DNA of 64,000 bases from Chimonanthus salicifolius (Eukaryota > Streptophyta > Magnoliopsida > Laurales > Calycanthaceae). Numbering within the stretch: position 1 is the stretch's first letter; each line of letters starts with the position of its first letter. The notes beneath the pieces were generated by a model. It had not been told where the DNA came from and did no database searches. It saw only the letters and a list, made by a program, of their open reading frames with translations. The stretch covers positions 90,647,383 through 90,711,382 of the forward strand of contig CM023532.1 of NCBI GenBank assembly GCA_013350335.1, read 5' to 3'. Below are positions 1 through 11,286 of this stretch, piece after piece. A program made the translations under genes and the position numbers.

Positions 1-2518
1 CATAGTCTATTGGGCCACACTTGGGCCTTTATCCAATTTTGGCCCATTTACCATTTTCTCCACCAATTTTCTAATTTCCATCATTAAAATAATTAATATT
101 CACATTTATATTAATTCCCAAATTCCGAGACCTTACATGGCCGAACATCACCAACTTAGGATTTAACTTCCTACTTTATTTAATCAACTCTTAAACACTT
201 AACCCTTTTAAACATGTCTTGTTAAGGTCCATACAGCCATACACATGATTATTCCACCTTTGATCAATAATCACTCTTTCCCATAATTTCAATCACAAAG
301 TCGGCTACACAATAGGGTTACCAAAGACCCTTAGTGGGGTTCGGCCATACACATGGCCGATCCTCACCAATCTGGTTTTTGTCTCCACTTTCCATCTTAT
401 AACATGGTTGGTCAACTTAGTATTAAATCCACAACTCAAACTAGGTAATTCTTAGATCAAAAACATGAAACAAATCATAGTTTCCAATAGGATTCAATCC
501 AACCATGGCATCCAAAAGCAGTCCATGGGGTTCTCTTGGTTCAACTAGTCCATGATTTACCCCTGATTTGAATCCATAACTTAACCCTAAAAAAAATGAC
601 ATGGTTCAGCCCTATGTTGGCCAACCAATAACAGCAAGTTAAACTTCCATAAATCACCTCAAACACCATATTTTATATGGTTTAAAACTCACCAACATCA
701 TCAAAACTAACATGGGGTTCGGCCATCCAAAGTGGCCGAACCCTATGTCCATGTCTTGGTCCTTATGTATATGTTTTAAATCCTCATTTAGACAAGTATT
801 AATCAGTATATTACTACTGCATTTTTACCTCTCAAAACCATAGAAATAAGTTAATCACTTTGTCCGAATGAGCACAACATTTCATGGGATTCGGCCATCC
901 AAGATGGACGATCCAAATGGTCCATAATATCAATTTAAATCTACTGTTTAAACCCATATTAACTTCAGTCTTCTTGTCATTCAGATCCATGTTTATCATC
1001 CCTTCTATAACATGTATTTGATTCTTAAATAAAAACCCAAAACAGTCCACCAAAGTTCTATGGTTTCCATGTTTCAAACACCTTAAAACCAACCATCATT
1101 TGCATGGGGTTCGGCCCTCCATGGTGGCCGAACCCAATGGTTATTTTTACCATTTTAAATCCTTCATTTACCATGATTAAACATTGGTGTATTCGGCCAT
1201 GACCATGGCCCAATACATACCTCACTTGTTTCATGTTATTAAACCAAAATAACACATGGATACTTACCAAATTTTCCAAACTTCCTTCTTGCCTTTGATC
1301 CTTGGTTTCTCCCTTTTATTTCTTCTTTCTTTCCTTAATTCCTTGCTGGTTTATACTTGACTAACTGGTGACAAAAACCTCTGCTGTTCAGCCAAGAAAA
1401 CGAATTGGAGAGAGGGAGAGAGAGATGGGAATTCTTGGATTCCTTGGTGTGAAAAACGGCCATGTATGGTAAGGTTTTTCTTTTATAGTTTCAGCCCCCC
1501 AACTCCCATTCATCCTCCCTCATTAATGTTGTTAAAAATGATGGGGCAAAGGGTATTAACCAAGACACCTCTTGGTGCCAAATGTTGCACCCCTTGGTGC
1601 CAAACATTGTATCACATGGGAAATGAACCAATGCAACCCTTCACGAAAAGGTGCCACCCAACCTTGGTGTCTTTTGGCTTTGCCAAAGCACCCTTTCATA
1701 CCAACGGCTGAGATTGATTCTGATTAATTGTTGTGTGAGATTACAAATCATTTCCATCTCCTCTTGACTCACCTAACTCGGAATATTTTTATTCTAAACC
1801 AACTCATCCAACTCATCACTTTTAATGCACTAAGTTTGAGTCAACTCATTTCTTAAATCCAACTCATTTCAAATCAACCCAACTCAAGCTGAATTAACTC
1901 ACACTTGAGTTCAATTGAGGGCCCACACGGTCATCCGTGGTCAAACTGGTCAACCCGACCCGTTGGGTCCCCCCTTTAGCTCCTTGACCCGTTTTTGACT
2001 CTATGACCCGATTATGGTATTTTGGTCATTTGTAAGTGGTTTTCTCATATGGATCTAGCCTACCCATTTCTTCTCTACTTGATTTCCAATCAAATAGGCT
2101 TAACCCTATTTAATTTAAGCTTACACAATGGTCAAATCATCCATTTTGACCCATTGGGTCCAATTGGGCCCTCTGACCCATTTAGCCATTTCCAACCCAA
2201 TTGATGTTCATTACCCATCCAATCAAATTTGATATTTATAATGAGCTCATATGACCTTAATTTGAGCAATGGGCCCCACCATTTCTTATTTTGACATCAC
2301 AAAATAATTAATTTCACAACTCAGGGGCATTTTCGTAATTTATCCACTTCATTGAGAAATTACCATCCAATCAAACTTGACATTCTTAATGTGCTCATAT
2401 GATCTTAATTTGAGCAATGGGCCCCACTATTTTCTCATTTAACATCATAATTAATAAATTTACCAATCGAGGGGCATTTTCGTAAATATTCATCTTATTG
2501 AGAAATCGGGGTGTTACA
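1..2518 (-). mobile_element. Long LTR, minus strand, cut by the window start
   Basis: Read on the minus strand this LTR starts at 2518 with TGTAACACCCCGATTTCTCA, the start shared by the other long LTRs here, and runs off the left edge. It holds the usual parts: repeated blocks near 2270-2500 with 'GGGCATTTTCGTAA', a pyrimidine-rich promoter-like patch near 1400-1430, a GTAAGT splice donor (ACTTAC on the plus strand near 1262-1267), and GGTTCGGCC hairpins at about 341, 717, 889 and 1107. Right flank is GGAAT; the matching target-site copy lies outside the window. Whether it is a solo LTR or part of a full element cannot be told. Confidence 0.85.
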
Positions 2519-3251
2519 GGAATATTATGTATGTTTTAAAAGGGTTTAAATGGAAGGTTGTTGGTGAAGAACCTTAGACCATGGGTTCGGCCAAGGGGTA
2601 TGGCCGAAGCCCATAAAGAATTATAAAATTATTACTCACACAGTTAGATCATGGAGATGATGGCAAAGTTGTAATTATCGGCTAAAATAAAAGATCATGG
2701 GTTCGGCCATGGTGTATGGCCGAACCCCATGAGGTCTTTTATGGATTTAATTTGTTAACCCTGTTAAACAATTGTAGTATGAGAGATTGCCTGAGGAAAG
2801 AAGGGCACAAAATCAAAGGGTGAGGTTCGGCCATGTGGTATGGCCGAACCCCACCAAGGAGTATATATGGACTTAGGGTTTTAGATATTGAATTTAAGTG
2901 GACTGTTTTAATAATTTTAATGGATGAAAATAATAGATGAAGGTTAATGATTTAAATGGTCTTAAACATTGGAAATGGTGAAGAACTATGGACCATGGGT
3001 TCGGCCATGTGGCATGGCCGAACCCTATGAAGAATTATTTGGTGGACTTGGGATTTTTATGTCACGGTTAATGGATCATTTATGGAGCTGTATTATGGAT
3101 CGGTTATGGACTTATGATTAAATGGAGAATTAATTGGAGGATACAAATTTATGCTTATGAATTATGTTATTGGATTATGGGTTTTTGGTTATGTTAGCCA
3201 TGGATGGCAATGTTATAAATAGGTGAAAATAATGGACATAGGGTTCGGCCA
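2519..3251 (+). mobile_element. Fragment of a plus-strand long LTR (host of two insertions)
   Basis: Plus-strand LTR sequence lying between two minus-strand LTR insertions. It contains four clear GGTTCGGCC...GGCCGAACC hairpins near 2583, 2699, 2823 and 2998, the same spacing and context as in intact plus LTRs. Both ends are set by the neighbouring insertions (2518 and 3252), so this is the oldest, outermost layer of the nest visible here. No coding sequence. Confidence 0.75.
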
Positions 3252-5630
3252 TGTAACGTCCTATCCTTTTTCACTCACTTTTTCCTTTAAATTCAGAGTA
3301 TATTTTTTTTATAACAGAATAGAGTGATAGAGCGCGGGACGTCACGACGCGAGCTAAGACCGAACTTCCAAAGTCCGACCCTTAACTGGCCAACCCTATG
3401 TGTGCATGGACTCAGTCCACTAAAATGATTCACACATAGCAATATTAACTTGCGGAAACATAATAGAACCAAGTTCTATTCCATTCAGATAGCAAAGTAC
3501 GTCAAGTCCTTAATCATCATTATCATAACACAACCATCCAATAAAACATCCAACCATAGCAATTCATCTAAGTTATTACATTCCGAAATCTGGATACTCT
3601 AAATACAAATCCCTGAGTATCTTAAACAAAATATAAAACTAAAAGCGTTCCAAGCTCCTATGCTTGTCCCTTTCCGCGTTCAGCTTTTCCCTCGTTTCCT
3701 GCATCATTCACTAAAGGGTAGAAGTAGGGCGTTAGTACAACGCGCCCAGTAGGTATTCCAATTAGGGTTAATACATGGGTTAGTACCAAAAACCAGATAT
3801 AATATATATCAAAACCAGTTATACTAAATCATTCCATACTTTCAAAACATTGTATCCAAAACAGTGTATGATAATAGAGATCCAATCATACCGATAAAAT
3901 CAGAAACCTTGCATGATAATAAAGATCATAATCATGCCGATTCAATGCCATGCCATGCTATCATATGCAATGAGTCCCACCCATCGCAGAATATATGTTA
4001 TACTCTTGATGGAATTCTCCTCATCAAGGTATCTTCCTGGTGGAATTCTCATCACCAAGGTCTTCTCTCTTGATGGAATTCTCCTCATCAAGGTATTCCC
4101 CACAGTTGCCTTACGGACATTCCGACGGAGTGTGGGCTCCAGTTACTTAGTATTCTCTTGATGGAATTCTCATCATCAAGGTATCCCCCCACGAGTGTTT
4201 ACGGACGCCCCGATGGAGTGTGGGTCCCCGGTTACCTGTCATCCCTCCCATGCCATGCATGAGATGCAAATACCACATGCTATGCAATTATACAAAATCA
4301 TAGCATTTAAAAGCTCATAATTAAAACACATGCTATTTTATCAAATAAACATAGCATATAAAATCACCATTTGAAACATATCCTTTGCAATATAAAATCA
4401 TTAAATCAAGATAAAAACAATGTACATAAACCCATGGTTTCAAAGAGGTGGAATCCTACCAAAGACCGCTAACGTGTCCTTGCGTCTTTCGTTCGGTTAC
4501 CTTATAACATATTAATCAATCAAAACCAAGTCCCACTTGATTTACAATATTTTAAGTCTATAAACCAATCCCCATGGTTTATCATTTTCACACTTATTAC
4601 CACTTTTGCCATTGGTCTAACCGTTAGTTAATATTTCATTTTAATTACAATATTGCCATTATACTTATCCATAGACATTTACCTTCCTTATTTTTCATAT
4701 ATTTACAAGATTGCCATCCATGGCTAATATAACCCGTTTTAGCAAGTATTTACAACCTTGCCATTGCCTCCAACAACTTAGGCTTAGGTTCCAACACATA
4801 GATCCATTTATTTATTTTAAACATCCATAACACTCCCAATAACCCTTTTAAAATAATTCATAACCGATTCCATCAACTTATGTTTGATTTTCAAAACATA
4901 GTTCCAATAATTCTACATAATTACCATATTAGGCTCATTTAAGACCCATAAAAATTGGTTCATCATCTTAGGTCCATAAATGACCCATAATCTATATCAA
5001 GTCCATAAAATCCATAATCATTCAAGGTCCATGATTAGAAAGTTCATAAATAGAAACTTCCTAAATTTAATATATAAATTCCATACTTGGAAAGTTTCCA
5101 ACTTTAATCTCCACTTTCCATATTTAGAAGGTTGCCATACTTAGATAGCTTCTAATTTAAAACTCCATTTTCCAAACTTAGAAACTTACTAACTTAATAA
5201 TCATCTCCATAGTTAGATAGTTTCCTAGATTAGAAACCATCTTTCCATAATTGGAATGTTCTCCAAATTTAGCAAACTTCTTCCATCAACCATTCCAAAA
5301 TAGTAACCATGGCGAACCCTATGGTTCATGATCTTGACCCTTATTTCAGTCCATTAAAATTCAACAATAATACTTACATAATTCCATAACCCTTTTCCAT
5401 TTATTTTCTAAATTAATAACCAACTCCATTAAAATTATCATAACTTTCTATGGCTTTCAATCTATATAAATAATTCTCAAATCCACTTTCATCTTCTTAA
5501 TTTCATGAACATAATACCCATACATCTCCTTAAATAAATCCTAGTGGGGTTCGGCCATACACCATGGCCGAACCTCACTCATGGACATAATCCAATTTAA
5601 ATCAAATAAAAAGATCCATAATACGGTTCA
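3252..5630 (-). mobile_element. Minus-strand long LTR fragment, interrupted by element B
   Basis: The plus strand begins TGTAACGTCC at 3252, the reverse complement of an LTR 3' end. It then shows in reverse order the conserved GTCACGACGCGAG motif (3341-3355), the hairpin near 3357-3390, GATGAG-loop hairpins (4004-4185), a GCATGAGATGC block, and one GGTTCGGCC hairpin at 5545-5576. The 5' part of the LTR is missing because element B starts at 5631. Preceding bases GGCCA (3247-3251) are the likely target site. Confidence 0.8.
4004..4185 (-). repeat. GATGAG-loop hairpin units in the minus LTR fragment
   Basis: Four short inverted repeats in tandem. On the minus strand they are stems such as CTTGAT/ATCAAG and CTTGGT/ACCAGG closing loops like GATGAGAATTCC. 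The stem change GAT/ATC to GGT/ACC, near 4040, keeps pairing, so the change is compensatory. The same motif recurs near the 3' end of nearly every long LTR in the window. Confidence 0.75.
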
Positions 5631-6130
5631 TGTAACACCCCGATTTTTCAAAGATATAAATATTTACAAAAATGCCATTGGAATGGTAAATTAAAAAGAT
5701 ATGATCATAGATGAGAACATGGTGGGACCCATTGTTCATATTAAGACCCAATGTGCATATTATAAGGATCAAATTAAATTAAATGGGTATTGTACATCTA
5801 ATTGGGTCAAGATGGTTATTTGGGTCAAAGGACCCAATTGGGACCCAATGGGTCATGATGGACTCATTTGACCATTGGGTGAGCCCAATCTTAATTGGGT
5901 TAGGCTGAATTGATTTGGAATTAAATAAAGGATAAATGGGTAGGCTTGATGCAAGTGTGTAAACCACATTCAAATGGGTAAACCACCCATAAATGGGTCA
6001 TGACGCCAAATGGGATCAATGAGCTAAATTGAGACCCAATGGGTCGAGTTGACCATGGTTGACCGTATGGACCACCAAGTGAACTCAAAGGGTTGAGTTA
6101 AATCATGTTGAGTTGGGGCTGAAGTGAGTT

Positions 6131-6322
6131 GGATTTGAATTAAATAATGGAGTTGACTCAAGTGCATTAAATGAATGGCATTAAATGTGGTGAGTAGAGG
6201 TAATGAGTTGGTTGAGTTAAAATGGTGGATTTGAATTAAATAATGGAGTTGACTCAAGTGCATTAAATGAATGGCATTAAATGTGGTGAGTAGAGGTAAT
6301 GAGTTGGTTGAGTTAAAATGGA
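6131..6322 (+). repeat. 96-bp tandem duplication in the B 5' LTR
   Basis: Two near-identical 96-bp copies start at 6131 and 6227 (each begins GGATTTGAATTAAATAATGG). The B 3' LTR has only one copy in the same place (about 42518-42600). The duplication therefore arose after B inserted, or was lost from the other LTR. Confidence 0.85.
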
Positions 6323-6676
6323 AACCAAAGGGACTTTGAATTCAAGTGAGTCAAATGGGGAGGTGAGGAGTTGCCTTGATCTCAAACACCACCAAAAACA
6401 AGTCCCACACGTTGGTGGCTTGGGAGTTATGATCCATGCATAGACTTTAATGTAATGGGATAAGAATCACATGGGGAATTTGGAGGGTTTCCATCTCATG
6501 ATGGAAACCCAAAGCCCAACGTTGAGAGTGCCAAGGGATGCCTTGGTTAGTATCAAAAGACTCCTTGTTTAGATCAAGAATTTATGAGCGTTAATGAGAA
6601 GTTATGGTGGCTGATTAGCAAAAGGGATACACACCATCACTTGGCCGAATTCCATCTCAAAGAAAGCATAGAATTT

Positions 6677-6835
6677 CATCTCTCTCTCCCTCTCTCAAAA
6701 CCTATCTCTTTGGCCGAACCAGCCCTTGGTGTTTTCACCATTGATCAAGCACATAATCGGCTAAAGGATTAAGGGAACAAGAAGGAAGGAAGCAAGGATC
6801 AAACGCAAGAAGAGAGGCTTTGAGGATTGGTAAGT
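6677..6835 (+). promoter_or_regulatory. Predicted promoter patch, ATG-free leader exon and splice donor (B 5' LTR)
   Basis: A CT-rich run (6677-6697), like the pyrimidine patch found at plant core promoters, is followed by about 130 nt with no ATG. A purine-rich stretch (GAAGGAAGGAAGCAAGG) and the 5' splice site TTG|GTAAGTA (G at 6830) close it. The same layout recurs in LTRs C, D, E and in the minus LTRs at 1-2518, 8442-15254 and 28241-31888. Transcription start and splicing are inferred from sequence only. Confidence 0.55.
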
Positions 6836-6959
6836 ACTCCATGGAATTTTGTTTAATAAGTTGGTTAAAGGGAACATGATTTGGCCATGGTATGGCCGAA
6901 TCTATCAAAGGTTAAACCATGGATTTTGGTGTTTAAAAAGGGTTCAAATCATGGACATA

Positions 6960-7981
6960 GGGTTCGGCCACTTTGGATGGCCAAACCCCATGAAAGTAAT
7001 TTGATAAATTGTATGGTTTTTGAGAGATAAAAACCATACCATGTATGAAGATTTTAAAGGCTTGTAAAATGGAGTTAAGTTATTATTTTGCATTGGCTAT
7101 GGGATGGCTGAACCCTACTGTTTTTATGGCTAAGATGCAATGGATAAACTAAGAAAAATTATTGGGAGATTTGCATCAAGAGAACGATAGGGTTCGGCCA
7201 TGTGTATGGCCGAACCTCATGGACCATTTTATGGGATGTTTAGAGTTAAGAACATGCTTGGAAATTATTAACGGTTTTAGAACTTGCTGTGGATCAAAAT
7301 GTTGTAAAAGATCCAAGAAAAATGAGGGAAATAACATCATGGGTTCGGCCATGGTGTATGGCCGAACCCCATGACCTATATGTTATGGGTCATTTCATAG
7401 GTTAATTATGAATCTAGGCATGTTTACATGAATGGGTTTTTAAGTTAAGGAAATGGCTGATTTATAATATGTTTCCGTGTCGTGATTGATGAGGCATGGA
7501 TGGATCCATGTTTATGGATCAGTTAGGGTTATGAACATAAATATATGAAAGGTGATTAACCATGGAAAGAATGGGTGGCAAGGAAGTAAATATGGCCAAA
7601 AATGAAGAATCCCATGGGGGATGATTGTGGCATTTAGATTTAATTAAAAGACCAAATTTGAGATGGTGAGGTTCGGCCATGTTGTATGGCCGAACCCCAC
7701 TAAGGTGGATTGTTATATGGACTTTGATTATTAAACAAAGATTAAGCCTTGATTAGACCAATGGCAAAACCTTAAATACAAGTCAAATTGTAAATACGAA
7801 GGGATTGATCAAAGGACTTGAAAAGAGGGATCCAAAACCAAAGTGATAAGGTTCGGCCATGTTGTATGGCCGAACCCTACCAAGATATGTATGTAGTGTG
7901 AAGTGTTTAAGTGTTGATCAAATGAAAAGGAAGATTAAATCCAAAGGAGGTGAGGTTTGGCCATGGGTATGGCCGAACCCC
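6960..7981 (+). repeat. Array of GGTTCGGCC hairpins (B 5' LTR)
   Basis: Six or more short perfect or near-perfect inverted repeats, with arms GGTTCGGCCAT and ATGGCCGAACC and loops of 3-7 nt, near 6960, 7191, 7342, 7672, 7852 and 7954. They are separated by roughly 100-330 nt of AT-rich sequence. The intervening DNA has no gene. The C in the CG sites is often changed to T or A in one arm only, as expected from decay of methylated DNA. Confidence 0.85.
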
Positions 7982-9025
7982 ACAAAGTGGTTTTTGGGAC
8001 TTACATGTAATTAGAAATTAAAAAAAAACACGTTATTAACTAGCTGTTGTATAAACAAGGTAATGGGACTTGAACGGCGCGCGAGTCGTGAACGGGTGAC
8101 GCTTAAGAAAGAACGGACATTTAAGAGAACTTTCTGTAGGTTTCCTACCTACTTGTAACCACTTTTATATTTGGTTTTATCATGGTTTTTATGAGACATT
8201 TGTTATACTTTTATTTATCATATTGGATTTGAATGATGAGATTTATTTACATGTTTCATATATTCATTGGCATCTCATGCATGGACATGGGATGATGATT
8301 ATGGAAACCGGAGCCCACACTCCGTCGGTATGCCGGTGACACAACTGTGGGGCCTCCTTAGGCGATGAGGGTCCCGCCAGAAGGAATATCATGATGATAA
8401 GAGTCACATCAAGAAGAAATGAAAGAATATTGTGGTTTACCTTATAACGCCCAGCCCCTTCTCACTATGCTTAGCTTAAAAAAATCAGAGTCTATTTTTT
8501 TTTTTTTTTGAAAATAAAGAGTGACAAAGAGCGCGGGATGTCACGACGCGAGTTAAGCCAGAGCTTCCAAAGCCCGGCCCTTATCTGGCCAACCCTACGT
8601 GTGCGTGGAACTAAGTCCACGAGAACGGTTCACATGTAGAAAGTAAGCTTGCAGAATATAAACTTAATGCAGAATTATAATAGAGTCTATCCTACCAATT
8701 TTAGATAGCAAGGAATTACATCACTTAATTAATAATTACCTCAAAATTAGAATGTCCAAAATAAATTCCAAACCATAGCAAGTAATCTAAATTATTACAG
8801 TCCAACGAGCTAAGTTACTCACATCACATTTCCAAAATAAAACTTAAGTAAATAGACTAGCTTGCTCCTCCAAGCTCCTACAGCTTGGCTCCCATCACGT
8901 CCCTCATTTCCTCCATTTCCTGCGTCATCATCTAAGGTGGAAGTAGGGCGTTACACATAGCGCCCAGTAGGTACTCCGAGTAGGGTCAACACATGGATTA
9001 ATATAAACAAACACATAGATATAAG

Positions 9026-9362
9026 TGTAACGCCCCGCCCTTTCCATCCACTTTAAAATCAGAGTATGAAAATTTCTTTTTCTCGTGAGCCATTTGTGAT
9101 CTCACGTAGCTCAATCTACTCTGTTTCACTTTACCTATTCTCATGATATTTTCCATACGTACCGGCTCAATATGTTCTTTTATCTACTCTCTGTGTGAGG
9201 TAGCCCGTCAATGTGAGCCTATGCTCAACACTTTTTCTGATTCCATTTTAACTAGATTTCCAGCTTCACCCTCCTGGAATTCCATCGGTTAACTACAGAG
9301 TCAGGTGATCAGTCTAACTCGGCAGTCGCCCATAGCTTCCCATTCAAGTTTCACCAGACTCT
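9026..9362 (-). repeat. 3' LTR of element F, lacking its U3 edge
   Basis: Closely matches 11287-11626. Homology then stops: where the other copy continues to its TG end (CCCCGCCCTTTATGCTCCG on the minus strand), this one runs straight into sequence that continues to the 102-bp array. The outer end TGTAACGCCCCGCCC is intact and abuts the target site. Confidence 0.75.
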
Positions 9363-9575
9363 TATCTTTTCCATTATATACATCTTCAAAATTTTGCATA
9401 TCTTCATTTGCACATATATCACTATGTGACTAACAACTTTTGTTCCAACTTCTACGATACCGATACCTGGCATCAATCCAAACCACCATGGGAATAATCA
9501 CCCATGGTTAAATACATTTATCCTGGGTATCTCTCTTTTAGTAAATATCATCTATGCCTGTTTAATAATCACTCA

Positions 9576-10025
9576 TGAATATAACCCTCCCATGGGTATA
9601 ATCCATTCATGGAAATAATTCATCCTTGAGCATCACTCTGACCATGAGTATCATGTATCCTCAGTTAATAACCATCCATGAATATAACCCACCTATGGGT
9701 ATAATCTATTCATGGAAACCATCCATCCTTGGTATCACTCTGTCCATGAGTATCATTTATCCATGGTTAATAATTATCCATGAATATAACCCTCCTATGG
9801 GTATAATCCATTCATGGAAACAATCCATCCTTGGTATCACTCTGTCCATGAGTATCATTTATTCATGATTAATATCCGTCTGTGAATATAACCCACCTAT
9901 GGGTATTATCCATTCATGGAAACAATCCATCCTTGGTATCACTCTGTCCATGAGTATCATTTATTCATGATTAATATCCGTCCATGAATATAACCCTACT
10001 ATGGGTATAATCCATTCATGGAAAC
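9576..10025 (-). repeat. 102-bp tandem array in element F
   Basis: Units start near 9576, 9679, 9781, 9883 and 9985, a 102-103 bp period, each with ATGAATATAACCC, a GGGTATAATCCATTCATGG-like stretch and ATCACTCTGTCCATGAGTATC. Because 102 is divisible by three an open frame crosses it (9626-9868), giving a 34-residue repeat, but no start context or homology supports a protein. A homologous array lies in element E at 52960-53400. Confidence 0.85.
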
Positions 10026-10847
10026 CATCACATTCACTATGGGGCCACTGTATCTATTGTTGAATCTACATATTCTCCAATAGTCATCATCGTTTATCAA
10101 TAAGGAATACAATAGTAAGTGTAGTGGGCATTTGTTGTACTTCGATGCTAGTAACAGATGCGAAGGCAGTAGATCAAATAACGCATAAGTATATGAACTA
10201 CAAATTATTACCCTACCTCGAATTACCGAATGATCCACCGTCTCTGGAGGAGAAATCGAAGTATTCATTCGTCCAGATTCTTGTAACTGAGTTAGTCGAG
10301 CCGAACGACGGAGAGAACCCCTGAAGTGAGAAGATCTTTTGTTCTGTGGACACTCTCTTTTGAAATGGCCATTCTGACCACATCGGTAACAGGAATAGGG
10401 AGATTCACCATTCTGTGGACACACTCTTTTGAAATCACCTGGCTGATCACATTGGAAACAGGTACTTCTAGTGGAACTAGTAGAATCCGAAGATCTGAGT
10501 CTTTTGCGAGGGCAAAAAGTATTTCCCCCACTTTGACCTTTTTGGTCATGTGTTTTATTGGGGGTTGCGTCTCCATTTCCGCTCATGAGCTGCTGTAGAA
10601 CGGAAGTGACTACCACTTGTACTAGGTTCCGTAGTTCAGGAGGTACCGTAGGAATGTTTGCATTGTCCTCACCCTCTCCATTATGTTCTTCTGAAACAGG
10701 TGCTACCATTTCAACCTCCTCGGGGTCTCCCTCTTGAATGTCTATGTTAACTTCTGTACTGGAGTTGTTAGAAGACGAAACTAGGTCTATTGGATTACTA
10801 AAGGTTCCTTTGTCCCCCAACTCAGTATGCTCAACGTTGTTTGACAT
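9999..10847 (-). CDS. Mini-gag: ORF1 N-terminus fused to gag zinc knuckles and a protease stub
   Basis: About 283 residues from the ATG at 10847, chosen because it matches the ORF1 starts of B, C and E (MSxNxEYTEL); an upstream in-frame ATG at 10865 is possible. Order seen: residues 1-50 match the ORF1 N-terminus. A short stretch then matches the gag segment with 'PPELxxLVQxVVTxVLQQ'. Next is a basic linker, then knuckle 1 (CFQC...GDFKRVC, with Asp where His belongs) and knuckle 2 (CYRC...GHFKREC, intact), then a piece of aspartic protease reaching YALFD, where the catalytic D-S/T-G reads DLL. The gag capsid region between LVQxVV and the knuckles is missing. The last ~45 residues run into the tandem array and look non-homologous. 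It could encode a dominant or trans-packaged gag fragment, or be a dead relic. Confidence 0.6.
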   Translation of the reverse strand: MSNNVEHTELGDKGTFSNPIDLVSSSNNSSTEVNIDIQEGDPEEVEMVAPVSEEHNGEGEDNANIPTVPPELRNLVQVVVTSVLQQLMSGNGDATPNKTHDQKGQSGGNTFCPRKRLRSSDSTSSTRSTCFQCDQPGDFKRVCPQNGESPYSCYRCGQNGHFKRECPQNKRSSHFRGSLRRSARLTQLQESGRMNTSISPPETVDHSVIRGRVIICSSYTYALFDLLPSHLLLASKYNKCPLHLLLYSLLINDDDYWRICRFNNRYSGPIVNVMVSMNGLYP

Positions 10848-11272
10848 ATCTGTGCCATGACACACAAAGCATATAAATGATCAACAATAGTTTTAAATAA
10901 ACTAATCTTGGTTTTGGGGGGATTTTTCATGTATAATATCATGTACTTTGTTTGGGGAGATTACCAAATCTTCACTCTTTGTTTTGTTTTTTTTGGGGAA
11001 ATCTCTAAATTCCTATTGTTTGTTTCTCAATGTGGGGATATTGGGGAAGTACATCCTACTTTGCTATGTTTGATATATCCACTTATGATGATACTTGACT
11101 TTGCTATCTTTCATTGTTGTTCTCAGATTGATTGTTCAGTCTGAGTCAATCGACGTAAATTAATCCGGCCCCCAGTCAGCAGACTCCAAAGAGTCGGTCA
11201 GTTGGAATTCTTATCTGTCAGTGAGACATGAAACCGTCTTAATCTTACTTCGATGATTCAACTTCCCGTTTC

Positions 11273-11284
11273 GCTCTGATACCA
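11273..11284 (-). promoter_or_regulatory. Primer-binding site of element F
   Basis: Minus strand reads TGGTATCAGAGC, the complement of the plant initiator tRNA-Met 3' end, 2 nt inside the 5' LTR end at 11287. The same site serves B, C and E. Confidence 0.9.
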
Positions 11285-11286
11285 AC

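Noticed and set aside
832..1279. Short minus-strand ORFs with WPNPM-like words (also near 18952, 32016, 46979)
   Set aside because: These words are the translation of the GGTTCGGCC hairpins; they recur wherever the hairpins do and differ in frame and length.
6960..7981. GGTTCGGCC arms as tRNA-type B boxes or degraded tRNA genes
   Set aside because: The B-box needs GTTCRA and here the sixth base is G. There is no A box, cloverleaf or terminator run nearby.
8442..8442. Placing the solo LTR start two bases later because of the non-canonical TA
   Set aside because: The TACCT duplication at 8437-8441 and 15255-15259 fixes the boundary; TA is most simply a mutated TG.
9626..9868. 80-residue ORF made of 34-residue repeats
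   Set aside because: It only reflects a 102-bp tandem array whose period is divisible by three. It lies antisense to the F coding strand and has no start context or homology.
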